The notes under the pieces are model-generated. The model was not told the origin of the DNA. It worked only from the letters and a program-made list of their open reading frames with translations, and did not search any database. A DNA stretch of 64,000 nucleotides. Source: Amycolatopsis orientalis DSM 43388 (GTDB lineage Bacteria > Actinomycetota > Actinomycetes > Mycobacteriales > Pseudonocardiaceae). Both the position numbers and the translations under genes were made by a program. Below are positions 16,543-25,584 of the stretch, in pieces. The stretch spans positions 45,031 to 109,030 of the forward strand of contig NZ_ASXG01000078.1 of NCBI RefSeq assembly GCF_000411975.1, in the 5' to 3' direction. Positions within the stretch are counted from its first letter, which is position 1, and the number at the start of each line of letters is the position of its first letter.

Positions 16543-17403
16543 ATGACTGACGATCTTTCGTTCGACGACAGCGCGATCGGCGTCTGGACCGACCCGGTGC
16601 CCTTCGAGGTGACCGCGGACCGGATCGCGGCCTACGCGGCGGCGACCAACGACCCGATCGAGGACCATCGCAAAGGCACTGTCGCACCGCCGGTGTTCGC
16701 GATCGTCCCGGTGTTCGAATCGATGCTGGAGCCGGTGGTCGACGTGGTCCCCACATCGCTGTTCGGCCTGGTGGTGCACGGCGAGCAGGACTTCGTCGTG
16801 CACCGCGCGATCCGGCCCGGCGACGTGCTGAGCTCGCGGGCCTGCGTGATCGGGTACGAAGGCCTCTCCAACGGCACGCGGCTGACGATCCGGCTCGAGT
16901 GCCGGGACGACACCGACGCCCTGGTCAACGAGCAGTACGTCACGTGTTTCATCCGCGGCCACGACGCCGGGCGCAAGGTCGGGGAAGCGGGTCCGCCGCA
17001 CAAGCTCGACCCGGCCCTTCGCGAGCAGGCCGCCGTCGCCACCGTCGAGGCGCACGTGGACGACGACCAGACCTTCCGGTATTCGGAGGCCTCCGGCGAC
17101 CCGATGCCGATCCACCTCGACGAGCAGGTCGCCAAGGATTCGGGACTGCCGGGGATCATCGCGCACGGGCTGTGCACGATGGCGATGGCTTCCTGGGGCG
17201 TGCTCTCCGCGGTCGGCGAGTCCGACGTGACGCGGCTGCGGCGGCTGGCGGTCCGCTTCTCGAAGATGGTCTTCCCGGGCCAGGACCTCGCCACCCGCGT
17301 GTGGCGCACCGGCACCGCGAACGGCGCCACGACCTACGCGTTCGAAACGACCGCCGGCGACACGATCGTGCTCACCGACGGCCTCGCCGAAATCGCCGAC
17401 TGA
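16543..17403 (+). CDS. MaoC-like double hot-dog (R)-enoyl-CoA hydratase
   Basis: A 286-residue tandem hot-dog protein. The first half (residues 1-150) is the substrate-cradling, non-catalytic repeat. The second carries the hydratase-2 motif YSEASGDPMPIHLDE, with catalytic Asp186 and His191, and the following GIIAHGLCTMA. It adds water to a 2-enoyl-CoA to give the (R)-3-hydroxyacyl-CoA, the substrate for the SDR encoded next. The double architecture is usual for enzymes taking bulky or long chains. Ten bases after the SRPBCC gene. Confidence 0.85.
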   Translation: MTDDLSFDDSAIGVWTDPVPFEVTADRIAAYAAATNDPIEDHRKGTVAPPVFAIVPVFESMLEPVVDVVPTSLFGLVVHGEQDFVVHRAIRPGDVLSSRACVIGYEGLSNGTRLTIRLECRDDTDALVNEQYVTCFIRGHDAGRKVGEAGPPHKLDPALREQAAVATVEAHVDDDQTFRYSEASGDPMPIHLDEQVAKDSGLPGIIAHGLCTMAMASWGVLSAVGESDVTRLRRLAVRFSKMVFPGQDLATRVWRTGTANGATTYAFETTAGDTIVLTDGLAEIAD

Positions 17404-17430
17404 TCCACCTTTTTCCAAGGAGTCGAACAC

Positions 17431-18309
17431 ATGGGACAGCTAGACGGACGCGTCGCGGTGATCACCGGCGCGGGCAGGGGCATCGGCCGCGAGCACGCGC
17501 TGCTGTTCGCCCGCGAGGGCGCGAGTGTCGTGGTCAACGACCTCGGCGGCGGCAACGACGGCTCCGGCGCCGACGCCGGCCCCGCCCAGCAGGTGGTCGA
17601 CGAAATCACCGCCGCGGGCGGCACCGCCGTGGCGAACACCGGCAACATCGCGACGTGGGACGGCGCGAAGGGCTTGGTCGACCAGGCAGTCGCCGAGTTC
17701 GGCAGGCTGGACGTGGTGGTCAACAACGCGGGCATCCTGCGGGACGGGTTCATTCCCGGGTTCACCGAAGAGCAGTGGGATTCCGTGCTCACCGTGCACC
17801 TTCGCGGGCATTTCGCCGTGCTGCACCACGCGTCGACGTACTGGAAGGAGCGCAGCAAAGCCGGGGAGCAGCCGGTGGCGTCGGTGATCAACACGGCGTC
17901 GGGTTCCGGGCTGACACTGCCGAACGCCGGGCAGGCGAACTACGGCGCGGCCAAGGCCGCGATCGCGGCGCTGACTCTGATCGCCGCCGACGAACTCGCG
18001 CGTTACGGCGTCCGGGTCAACGCGATCGCGCCGGTCGCGCGCACCCGGCTGACCGAAGCCACCCCGGGCTTCGGCGACGTCATGCGCTCGACGATCGAGG
18101 AGGGGGTCGTCGACGCCTTCCACCCGGCCAACATCTCCCCTCTCGTGGCCTACCTCGCCACCGAGAAGTGCCCGATCACCGGCCGCGTCTACGCGGTGCA
18201 GGGCGGATCCGTGCAGCGGCTGACCGGCTGGTCGGTCGACCGCACGGCCGAAACCGAGGACGCGTGGACGATCGACGGGATCCGCGACAGCGTCGAGGAA
18301 TGGGGCTGA
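17431..18309 (+). CDS. short-chain dehydrogenase, (R)-3-hydroxyacyl-CoA dehydrogenase-like
   Basis: A 292-residue SDR. TGAGRGIG (residues 12-19) is the cofactor loop, NNAG (98-101) the structural motif, and the catalytic set is Ser157/159, Tyr171 and Lys175 (ANYGAAKA). It resembles the dehydrogenase domain of peroxisomal multifunctional enzyme 2, including the long loop NDLGGGNDGSGADAGPAQ and the C-terminal extension after VQGG. It would oxidise the (R)-3-hydroxyacyl-CoA made by the MaoC hydratase to the 3-oxo form for the thiolase. AAGGAG precedes the ATG; the next gene follows after two bases. Confidence 0.83.
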   Translation: MGQLDGRVAVITGAGRGIGREHALLFAREGASVVVNDLGGGNDGSGADAGPAQQVVDEITAAGGTAVANTGNIATWDGAKGLVDQAVAEFGRLDVVVNNAGILRDGFIPGFTEEQWDSVLTVHLRGHFAVLHHASTYWKERSKAGEQPVASVINTASGSGLTLPNAGQANYGAAKAAIAALTLIAADELARYGVRVNAIAPVARTRLTEATPGFGDVMRSTIEEGVVDAFHPANISPLVAYLATEKCPITGRVYAVQGGSVQRLTGWSVDRTAETEDAWTIDGIRDSVEEWG

Positions 18310-18311
18310 GC

Positions 18312-19553
18312 ATGATCCGCTGGTCCGAATCCGATCTGGCCGTCCAGGAAGCGGTCCGCGAGTTCGTGGACAAGGAGATCCGGCCGAACACCGACGCTCT
18401 CGAATCCGGCGAACTGCCGCCGTACGAAACGATCCGGAAGCTGTTCGCCGCGTTCGGGGTGGACGCGATGGCCGCCGAAGGAGTGCAGAAACTGCTGTCC
18501 GCGGAGCGGGCGAAGGCCGCGGGCGAGGCCAAGCCGAAACGCGATGGCGGGGGCATGCCGCTGGACGGCGCGGAAAGCCTCGCCGCGATCGTGGTCAGCG
18601 AACTCGCCGGGGTCAGCCTGGGCTTGGTCGCCTCGGTCGGCGTTTCGCTCGGGCTCGCCGCGGCGACCATCGCCACCAAGGGCACCCTCGCGCAGAAGGA
18701 ACGCTGGCTGCCGAAGCTGGCCACCTTCGAGCACATCGGCGCGTGGGCCATCACGGAACCGGATTCGGGTTCGGACGCCTTCGGCGGGATGAAAACCTCG
18801 GTCCGGCGGGACGGCGACGGGTTCGTCCTCAATGGACAGAAGACGTTCATCACCAACGGCCCGGACGCCGACGTGCTCGTGGTGTACGCCAAGCTCGACG
18901 AGGGCGACGGCACGCCGGTCCGGGACCGCACGGTGCTCCCGTTCGTGCTCGACAAGGGCATGCCGGGTTTGGTGCAGGGCAAGGCGTTCAAGAAGATGGG
19001 CATGATGTCCTCCCCCACCGGGGAACTGTTCTTCGACAACGTCCGCCTCGGCCGCGACCGGCTGCTCGGCGAGCGCGAACCGGACGGCCGCAGCGACAGC
19101 CGCGGCGCGGTCAAGGCCAGCTTCGCCGGCGAGCGGATGGGCGTGGCGGTGCTGGCGCTGGGCATCATCAACGAGTGCCAGCGGCTCTCGGTCGAGTACG
19201 CGAAGCAGCGCGAGCTGTGGGGCAAGCCGATCGCCGATTTCCAGCTCGTCCAGCTCAAGCTCGCGAAGATGGAGATCGCCCGGGTCAACGTGCAGAACAT
19301 GGTCTTCCAGACCCTCGAGCACGTCCGGGAGAAGTCGCTGCCGTCGCTGGCCGAGGCCTCGGCGATGAAGCTGTACGCGTCGGAGGCGGCTACCGAGGTG
19401 GCGATGGAGGCGGTGCAACTGTTCGGCGGCAACGGGTACATGGCCGAATACCGCGTCGAACAGCTCGCCCGGGACGCCAAGTCGCTGATGATCTACGCCG
19501 GCAGCAACGAAATCCAGGTCACGCACATCGCGAAGGGCTTGCTCGGCCGGTGA
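18312..19553 (+). CDS. acyl-CoA dehydrogenase (isovaleryl-CoA-dehydrogenase-like base position)
   Basis: A 413-residue FAD-dependent acyl-CoA dehydrogenase. AITEPDSGSDAFG (residues 147-159) and ITNGPDAD bind FAD and substrate, and QLFGGNGYMAEYRVEQLARD is the conserved C-terminal helix pair. At the usual catalytic-base position (IYEGT in medium-chain enzymes) the sequence is IYAGSNEI, alanine in place of glutamate. A glutamate at 274 (FAGERMG) aligns with the Glu254 base of isovaleryl-CoA dehydrogenase, so the enzyme is probably active with a shifted base, suggesting a branched or bulky substrate. A 25-residue polar insertion (residues 62-86, lysine/glycine-rich) is unusual. It makes the enoyl-CoA for the MaoC hydratase. 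Confidence 0.87.
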   Translation: MIRWSESDLAVQEAVREFVDKEIRPNTDALESGELPPYETIRKLFAAFGVDAMAAEGVQKLLSAERAKAAGEAKPKRDGGGMPLDGAESLAAIVVSELAGVSLGLVASVGVSLGLAAATIATKGTLAQKERWLPKLATFEHIGAWAITEPDSGSDAFGGMKTSVRRDGDGFVLNGQKTFITNGPDADVLVVYAKLDEGDGTPVRDRTVLPFVLDKGMPGLVQGKAFKKMGMMSSPTGELFFDNVRLGRDRLLGEREPDGRSDSRGAVKASFAGERMGVAVLALGIINECQRLSVEYAKQRELWGKPIADFQLVQLKLAKMEIARVNVQNMVFQTLEHVREKSLPSLAEASAMKLYASEAATEVAMEAVQLFGGNGYMAEYRVEQLARDAKSLMIYAGSNEIQVTHIAKGLLGR

Positions 19554-19579
19554 CCGGGCCGCGGCGGGAGGGGCACATC

Positions 19580-20383
19580 GTGCGCGAACCGGTCTGCTTC
19601 ACCGACACCGGCGCCGGGGACTCGGCGGTCGTGCTGCTGCACGGATTCTCCGACAACCTGGCCACCTGGAACCGGATGGCGCCGAGGCTCGCGGAAGATC
19701 ATCGCGTACTGGCGCTGGATCTTCCCGGTTTCGGTGGTTCGGCGCGCCGGGACGGCCCGCAGTTCGACGGCTATCTCGACGCGATCGACGAAGTCCTCGG
19801 CAAGGCCGGCGTCGACGGGCCGGTCAGCGTGGTCGGCAACTCCCTCGGCGCGATCACCGCGCTGCTGTACGCGCACCGGGCTCCGGAGCGCGTACAGCGG
19901 GTCGTGCTCATCGGGATGCCCGGGGTCGCGGGCATCCGGTGGTACTGGCAGGCGTTGACCGCCAGCCGCACGACCGCGGTGCTCGCGGCGTTGTCCCGGC
20001 GGCTGAGCCCGGCGTTGATCCGCGGAATCCTGGCGAGGGGGTACGGCGCGGTCGGATTCGGCCGGCGGCCGCTGCCTCCCGGCATCAGCGACAGCTACCT
20101 CGACGGGTTGGGCACGCCGGAGGCGCTGCTCGCCGAGCTGCACCGGACCGTCCGGTCGGTCGCGGAACTGCGGCTGCCCGAACTCGTCGAATCGGCCCCG
20201 GTTCCGGTGCTCGCGGTGTGGGGCCGCCACGACCTGCCGGCCCCGGCCCGGCACGCCCGGCTGCTGCGGATGCGACCGGGCTGCGAGGTGCGGATCATCC
20301 CGGGGTGCGGCCACCTGCCGCAGCTGCAGCGGCCGGGCGAGCTGCACGCCGTGGTGGCCCCGTTTCTCCGCTCTGGTTCCTGA
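19580..20383 (+). CDS. alpha/beta-hydrolase
   Basis: A 267-residue alpha/beta-hydrolase beginning at GTG 19580, chosen because GGGAGGGG lies six bases upstream; the frame is open further into the dehydrogenase gene but not conserved there. VVLLHGFSDNLATW carries the oxyanion segment, GNSLGA the nucleophile Ser88, VWGRHDLPAP the aspartate and PGCGHLPQLQ the histidine. It could be a thioesterase or an ester or lactone hydrolase acting on the operon's substrate. Position between the dehydrogenase and the acyl-CoA ligase suggests it frees a side-chain acid that the ligase then activates (inference). Confidence 0.78.
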   Translation: MREPVCFTDTGAGDSAVVLLHGFSDNLATWNRMAPRLAEDHRVLALDLPGFGGSARRDGPQFDGYLDAIDEVLGKAGVDGPVSVVGNSLGAITALLYAHRAPERVQRVVLIGMPGVAGIRWYWQALTASRTTAVLAALSRRLSPALIRGILARGYGAVGFGRRPLPPGISDSYLDGLGTPEALLAELHRTVRSVAELRLPELVESAPVPVLAVWGRHDLPAPARHARLLRMRPGCEVRIIPGCGHLPQLQRPGELHAVVAPFLRSGS

Positions 20384-20435
20384 CCGTTTCCGGCTCTGCC
20401 GGAGAACCCCTCCGGCGACTGCGAGGAGATCTGCC

Positions 20436-22064
20436 GTGGACTTGGTTCGGAAGGTGTCCGGCACCGCGCGCCGGGCGTCGCTCGAGGCGCGCTCGCTCGC
20501 CGCCCTGGTCCGGGCTGGCGCGGTCGGATTCGACTCGCCAAGGAAGACAGGGCAAGTCGTGCGTGCCCTTCGGGAGTACGGCCCGTTCGGCGCGGCCCCT
20601 CGGGTCGCCGCGATCCGGCACGGCGGCCGCACGGCGATCCGCGACGACCGCGGGGTGCTCGCCTTCGACGAGCTGGACGAGCGAGTGAACCGGCTCGCCG
20701 GCGCGTTCCGGGCGCGGGGTTACGGGCCTGGTACGCGCCTGGCGATCCTGTGCCGCAACCACCGCGGCCCGCTGCTCGCCGCGTTCGCCGCCTCGCGCCT
20801 CGGCATGACCACCGTCTGGCTGAACACCGGGTTCTCTCCCCGCCAGGCCGGCGAGGTCACCGAACGCGAGGGCGCGGACGTACTGGTGTACGACGCGGAC
20901 TTGGCCGAAGCCGCGGACGGCGTCAAGGTCGCTCGCGCGCGCTACGCGTGCCAGTTCGGCCCGGACGAAGCAGACGAGTTCGACGCCCTGCTGGCCGAGG
21001 GTGCCGCGACCGCCCCGCCGCCTCCCGCGAAGCCCGGCCGGGTCGTGCTGCTGACCAGCGGGACGACCGGGACGCCGAAGGGCGCGCCGCGGGCCGAACC
21101 GAAGTCGCTGAGCACCGCCGGCGCGCTGCTCGAGCGGATGCCGCTGCGGGCGCGCGAGACCACCCTGATCGGCCCGCCGCTCTTCCACGGCACCGGGCTG
21201 ACCACGTCCTTGCTCTCGATCGCGCTGGGTTCCGAGATCGTGCTGCGGCGCAGCTTCGACGCCGCGCAGTTCCTTGCCGACAGCGAGGCGACCGGCGCGA
21301 CTGCCTGGTGCGTCGTGCCGGTGATGCTCCAGCGGATGCTCGCGCTCGGCGAAGACGTTGTCCGGCAGCACGATCTCTCCGCGGTGCGCGTGGTGTTCTG
21401 CGCGGGCTCGCAGCTTTCCGCCGAGGTCTCGGGCAAGGTGACCGGGCTGCTGGGCGACGTGATCTACAACCTCTACGGCTCCACCGAATGCTCGGTCGCC
21501 ACGCTCGCGACCCCGGAGGACGTGCGAGCAGCCCCGTCGTCGGTCGGCAAACCAGCGCTCGGATCGCGGGTGAAGCTCCTCGACGACCACGGGAAGGAAG
21601 TTCCGCGCGGGCGGACCGGGCGGATCTTCGTCGGCTCGACGCTGCCGTTCGACGGGTACACCGGCGGCGGGAGCAAGGAAACCGTCGACGGGCTCATCGC
21701 CACCGGCGACGTCGGCCATTTCGACGAGGCGGGCAGGCTCCACGTGGACGGCCGCGACGACGACATGATCGTGTCCGGCGGCGAAAACGTCTTCCCGCAG
21801 GAAATCGAAGAGCTGCTCGTCAGCCACCCGGCGATCGCGGACGCCGCGGCGGTCGGCGTGCCCGACGCGGAGTTCGGCGAGCGGCTCCGCGCGTTCGTGG
21901 TCCTCCGGCCTGGACACCGCCTGGCGGCCGACGCCGTCCAGGCGTATGTGAAAGACAATCTCGCCCGTTACAAAGTGCCCCGCGAGGTCGTTTTCCTGGC
22001 GGACCTGCCGCGCACTGCCACCGGCAAGATCATCAAGCGCGAGCTCGCCGCCCCTCCCGGGTGA
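20436..22064 (+). CDS. fatty-acid/steroid-type acyl-CoA ligase (AMP-binding, FadD family)
   Basis: A 542-residue adenylate-forming ligase starting at GTG 20436 with GAGGAG upstream. The P-loop LLTSGTTGTPKGA spans residues 205-217, YGSTE lies at 347-351, the hinge GRDDDMIVSGGENV begins at 439, and Lys531 in ATGKIIK is the adenylation lysine. It converts a free carboxylic acid to its acyl-CoA. An N-terminal extension of about 60 residues precedes the core domain. Last gene of the acyl-CoA operon and 1.1 kb from the mce transporter genes. In mycobacteria a fadD gene also accompanies the mce1 locus, which fits uptake followed by activation. Confidence 0.87.
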   Translation: MDLVRKVSGTARRASLEARSLAALVRAGAVGFDSPRKTGQVVRALREYGPFGAAPRVAAIRHGGRTAIRDDRGVLAFDELDERVNRLAGAFRARGYGPGTRLAILCRNHRGPLLAAFAASRLGMTTVWLNTGFSPRQAGEVTEREGADVLVYDADLAEAADGVKVARARYACQFGPDEADEFDALLAEGAATAPPPPAKPGRVVLLTSGTTGTPKGAPRAEPKSLSTAGALLERMPLRARETTLIGPPLFHGTGLTTSLLSIALGSEIVLRRSFDAAQFLADSEATGATAWCVVPVMLQRMLALGEDVVRQHDLSAVRVVFCAGSQLSAEVSGKVTGLLGDVIYNLYGSTECSVATLATPEDVRAAPSSVGKPALGSRVKLLDDHGKEVPRGRTGRIFVGSTLPFDGYTGGGSKETVDGLIATGDVGHFDEAGRLHVDGRDDDMIVSGGENVFPQEIEELLVSHPAIADAAAVGVPDAEFGERLRAFVVLRPGHRLAADAVQAYVKDNLARYKVPREVVFLADLPRTATGKIIKRELAAPPG

Positions 22065-22176
22065 CGGAGCGGCTTCAGGTTGCAGCGGACAGCGGAGGCG
22101 GGCGAAGGTGGCCCTCGAGGACGATCCGGCACGGCGCGGAGCCGGCGGGTGTGACGTCGCGTAAGGAGACGGAGGG

Positions 22177-23250
22177 ATGACGACAGCCGCGGAGATTCTC
22201 GACCGGGAGCCGGGCGCGGGCAGCCGGACGGTGGCCGTCCACTTCATCCGGGCCCTGATCGGCGCCGTCGAGCAGCTCGGGGTGGACGTCGCGGCGGTGC
22301 TCGAGCGGGCCGGAATCCCGCACGAGGTGCTCGAGTTCGATCGGGCACGGCTCACGATCGGGCAGGCGTGCGCCGTGATCCGGAAGCTGTGGCAGGTCAC
22401 CGGCGACGACCTGTTCGGGCTCGGCGCGCACCCGCTGCCGCTCGGTTCGCTCCGGCTGGTCACGCTCGGCCTCATCCAGCTGCGCGACCTCGGTTCGGTG
22501 CTGGTCAGGCTCTGCGAGTTCTCCCGGGTCCTGCCGGGCCTGCCCTCGGCGCGGCTCCGGATCGCGGAGACCGGGTCCCGGCTCGAACTCGCGACGGCCC
22601 GGTCCGCCGCCGACCAGCTCGCGACCGAGATCGTCCTGTTCACCCTCTGCCGGTTCGCCGGATGGCTCACCGGGACAACGGTGCGCGTCGACCGGGTGGA
22701 GCTGCCGCATCCGGAGCCGCTGCGCCCGATCGAGTACGACCTCGTCTTCGGCTGCCCGTTGCGGTTCGATGCCGCGTCGGCGGCGCTCCTGTTCGACACC
22801 GGCCTGCTGGCGGTGCCGGTCGTGCGGACCGAGGCCGAACTCCTCGCTTTCCTGCGCCGGTCTCCCTTCGGGCTGCTGACCGGACGGGACGGCGACCCCG
22901 GCATCGCCGGCGAGGTGCGCAAGCTCCTCGAGCGCGGACTGTGCGAAGGCTGGCCCACTTCCGAGGAAGTCGCCGCCCGCCTTTCGTTCAGCCTGCAGCA
23001 CGTGCGGCGGCTGCTGCGCGAAGAAGGAACGTCGATCAGCCAGCTCAAGGAGAACATCCTCCGGGACGCGGCGATCGCGAGCCTGGTCCGCGGGGACGAA
23101 CCGATTTCCGCGCTGTCGCAACGGCTGGGTTTCTCCGAACCCAGCGCGTTCCGGAGGGCGTTTCGCCGGTGGACCGGGAGTTCTCCGGGGTCGTATCGCC
23201 GGGTGCACGAGCTCAGCCTGGCAGGCCGAGCAGACCGCCCAGGCTGGTGA
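22177..23250 (+). CDS. AraC-family regulator with Arabinose_bd/GliR-type N-terminal domain
   Basis: A 357-residue regulator; AAGGAG and GGAGGG precede the ATG at 22177. The sensor domain shows the same layout as the regulators at 13745 and 37868 (LTIGQACAVIRKLWQVTGDDLFGLGAHPLPLGSL style). The HTH ends LSQRLGFSEPSAFRRAFRRW, almost identical to the 13745 protein. The last 13 residues, HELSLAGRADRPG and onward, are extra and exist because the gene runs into the mceF coding region: the two 3' ends overlap by 38 bases on opposite strands. It may regulate the acyl-CoA operon, the mce operon, or both. Confidence 0.85.
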   Translation: MTTAAEILDREPGAGSRTVAVHFIRALIGAVEQLGVDVAAVLERAGIPHEVLEFDRARLTIGQACAVIRKLWQVTGDDLFGLGAHPLPLGSLRLVTLGLIQLRDLGSVLVRLCEFSRVLPGLPSARLRIAETGSRLELATARSAADQLATEIVLFTLCRFAGWLTGTTVRVDRVELPHPEPLRPIEYDLVFGCPLRFDAASAALLFDTGLLAVPVVRTEAELLAFLRRSPFGLLTGRDGDPGIAGEVRKLLERGLCEGWPTSEEVAARLSFSLQHVRRLLREEGTSISQLKENILRDAAIASLVRGDEPISALSQRLGFSEPSAFRRAFRRWTGSSPGSYRRVHELSLAGRADRPGW

Positions 23251-24421
23251 TCGGGGCGACCGGCACCGGGGGCGCGGCGGGCTGGGCGGCAGGCGCGGCC
23301 GCTGCTTGCGGCTGGCCGCCGTACGGCGCGTTCTGCGCGCCGCGGACGTTGACCGGACTGCCGGGCGGTTCCGCGCAGTACGCCTGCTGGTTCGGCGCGG
23401 CTTCCCGGGTGTCCGAGCCGGGCCGGGCGGTCGTGTTCTCGTAGCCTTTCGTGCACGCTGGCGGGTTGAAGAAGTTGAGGATGAAGCCCATGTGCGCGGT
23501 GCCGTCGCCCGGCAGCAAAGCCGAGCCGAGCACCGGCAGATACGGGGAGACGACGAGCGTTTGCTCGATCCCGTTCACCCGGGTCTTGACCACGTTCGCC
23601 GTCGTCAGCAGGTTCGCCGTCAGCACCGACAGGTCGGAGCCGGACTGCCGGAGGACGTCGGAAACCTGCCGGGCGACGTCGGGGGTGACGTTGATGAGCT
23701 TGCGCAAGTCGGGATCGGACGTCTTCAGCTGCGCGGCCAGGGCGTGCAGGTCGGAGCCGAACGAGGTGATGGGTTCGGCGAGGTCTTTCTGGGTCTGCAC
23801 GACGGTGCGGCCGTCGGAAAGCAGCGAGCGGGTCTGGGGCGCGTGCTCGGTTCCGGCGGCCACCAGGGAGCCGGTGGCGTCGAGGAGCTGCCTGAGCTGG
23901 TGTTCTTTGCCGGCGAAGGCTTTGTCGAGTTCGTCGACCACGGTGCGCAGCGAATCGGCGGGGAGATGGCTGAGCAGGGCGTCGGCGCTGGACAGCAGTG
24001 TTTCCGGGCGGACCGGCAGGGCGGTGTCCTGCTGGGCGATGCGGGAACCGTCGGCGAGATACGGACCGGCGTCGGTGCTGGGGCGCAGGTCGAGGTACTG
24101 CTCGCCGACTGCCGACCGGTTGGCGACCACGGCCTGGGTTTTCGCCGGGATCCGCGGCGCGTCCGGGTCGATGTCCAGGCGGGCGTCCACCCCGGCGGAA
24201 GTGAGCTCGAGCGCGCTCACCCGGCCCACACCCACGCCGCGGTAGGTGACGTCCGCACCGGCGAAAAGGCCTCCCCCGGTGCTCAGCTGCACGGTGACCT
24301 GGTAGCCGCGGTGCCCGAAGAGCCGGTCGAGGCCCGCGTAACGCCACCCCGCGTAGCCGACCCCGACCGCCGCGAGCACTGCGAACACGGTGATCTGGAT
24401 CTTGATTCTGCGCAGCAGCAT
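23213..24421 (-). CDS. mceF: MceF-type MCE-family protein
   Basis: A 402-residue protein, sixth of six MCE subunits. One N-terminal membrane helix (ITVFAVLAAVGVGYAGW, residues about 11-27) anchors it. The MCE domain follows (YQVTVQLSTGGGLFAGADVTYRGVGVGRV), then a long helical coiled region, and a C-terminal tail rich in proline, alanine and glycine. The MCE subunits form a tube that moves lipids across the cell envelope for the YrbE permease pair. The ATG at 24421 shares one base with the mceE stop; a GTG three bases earlier would give a GTGA overlap. Its 3' end overlaps the convergent AraC gene by 38 bases. Confidence 0.87.
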   Translation of the reverse strand: MLLRRIKIQITVFAVLAAVGVGYAGWRYAGLDRLFGHRGYQVTVQLSTGGGLFAGADVTYRGVGVGRVSALELTSAGVDARLDIDPDAPRIPAKTQAVVANRSAVGEQYLDLRPSTDAGPYLADGSRIAQQDTALPVRPETLLSSADALLSHLPADSLRTVVDELDKAFAGKEHQLRQLLDATGSLVAAGTEHAPQTRSLLSDGRTVVQTQKDLAEPITSFGSDLHALAAQLKTSDPDLRKLINVTPDVARQVSDVLRQSGSDLSVLTANLLTTANVVKTRVNGIEQTLVVSPYLPVLGSALLPGDGTAHMGFILNFFNPPACTKGYENTTARPGSDTREAAPNQQAYCAEPPGSPVNVRGAQNAPYGGQPQAAAAPAAQPAAPPVPVAPITSLGGLLGLPG

Positions 24422-25584
24422 CACGCGCCTCCGAGGATCGTGCCGAGCAAGCCGCCGAGCGGTCCGCCGAGCGAGGAAGCGGGTCCGGGCGCAGTGCCCA
24501 GCGGGGGCGGCGGTGCTGCCGTCGGAGCCCCGGGACCGGAAGCCGGAGCCGACGGAACCGGCTGCGGTTTCGCCGGGCCGAGGTTGGCCAGGATCGAATC
24601 CAGTTTGAGGTCGGCGTTGATCTTGGCGTTGGCGTAGTCGCCCTTGACGACGTCGAGACCGGCGTCGGGGAACGGGAAGGTCAGCAACAGCTGCAGCGAC
24701 TTCGGGAGCGCGTCGCCCGCCGCGGCCAGCTGGTGCAGCGTGGGAGCGAGCGCGCGGAGATCGGCCACGAGGTCGTCTTGGCTCTTGTTGATCGTGTCGA
24801 CGGCGGTGCCGGAGAGCCGGTCCATCGCCTGCAAGAGCCCGACCAGCTGGTCGCGCTGATCGGTCAGCACCTTCATGCCGAGTGCGAGGTCTTTCAGCGC
24901 GGTAGTGATGTTCGCGCGTTGCGCCGACAGTGTGCCGGACAGTTTGGCGACGCTGTCGAGCGCGCGGGTGATCCCGGCCTTCTGCGCGTCCAAAGTGGAC
25001 GCCAGGGTGTGCACTGAGGACAGCAGCGACCGGACGTGTCCGGTGTTGCCCGCCAAGGCCTTGTTCAGCTCGGTGGTGATGGTCCGGGCTTGTTCCAGGC
25101 CGCCGCCGTTCAGCAGGAGCGACAGCGCGCCGAGGACCTGCTCGACTTCGGTGCTCTTGGCGGTGCGGTCGAGCTTGACGACCGAGCCGTCGGAGAGGCG
25201 GCCCTCGGGCGGCTCGTTCGCGGGCGGAGACAAGTCGACGAACTTCTCGCCCAGCAAGCTGGACTGGCGCAGCCGCGCGGTCGCGTTCGCCGGCAGCACC
25301 GCCGACCGGTTGACCGAGAGCGTCACCGTGACCGTGTGGTTGTCCTTGCCCAGCGCGATGGCGCTGACCCGGCCGACCGGCACGTCGTTCACCTTGACCG
25401 CGGCCTGCGGGACGAGATCGGCCACGTCGGAGAACTCGACGTCGACCCGGTACGGCCGGTTCCCCAGGTCGGCCCCGCCGGGCAGCGGGAGGTCGTAGAC
25501 CCCGGTGAAACCGCCGCCGCAGCCCGAGGTCGTGGCGAGCACCGCGGCCATGCCGAGCGCGGCCAGCGTGCGCGCCCGGTTCAC
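24421..25584 (-). CDS. mceE: MceE-type MCE-family lipoprotein (LprK-like)
   Basis: A 387-residue MCE protein with a lipoprotein signal: hydrophobic stretch LAALGMAAVLATTS then Cys22 (SGCGGG), the residue to be lipidated. A lipoprotein at the fifth position is the rule in actinobacterial mce operons (LprK/LprL). The MCE domain begins at PYRVDVEFSDVADLVPQA; the coiled region covers about residues 130-290. The C terminus is proline/glycine-rich (PGAPTAAPPPPLG) and low-complexity. Start is GTG 25584, overlapping the mceD stop as GTGA. Confidence 0.9.
   Translation of the reverse strand: MNRARTLAALGMAAVLATTSGCGGGFTGVYDLPLPGGADLGNRPYRVDVEFSDVADLVPQAAVKVNDVPVGRVSAIALGKDNHTVTVTLSVNRSAVLPANATARLRQSSLLGEKFVDLSPPANEPPEGRLSDGSVVKLDRTAKSTEVEQVLGALSLLLNGGGLEQARTITTELNKALAGNTGHVRSLLSSVHTLASTLDAQKAGITRALDSVAKLSGTLSAQRANITTALKDLALGMKVLTDQRDQLVGLLQAMDRLSGTAVDTINKSQDDLVADLRALAPTLHQLAAAGDALPKSLQLLLTFPFPDAGLDVVKGDYANAKINADLKLDSILANLGPAKPQPVPSAPASGPGAPTAAPPPPLGTAPGPASSLGGPLGGLLGTILGGA

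Noticed and set aside
20295..24347. A 1350-codon open frame on the minus strand opposite the acyl-CoA ligase and AraC genes, running into mceF
   Set aside because: Its sequence is arginine/alanine/proline-rich with no recognisable domain, and it lies antisense to clearly conserved genes. Long chance frames are expected at this GC content.
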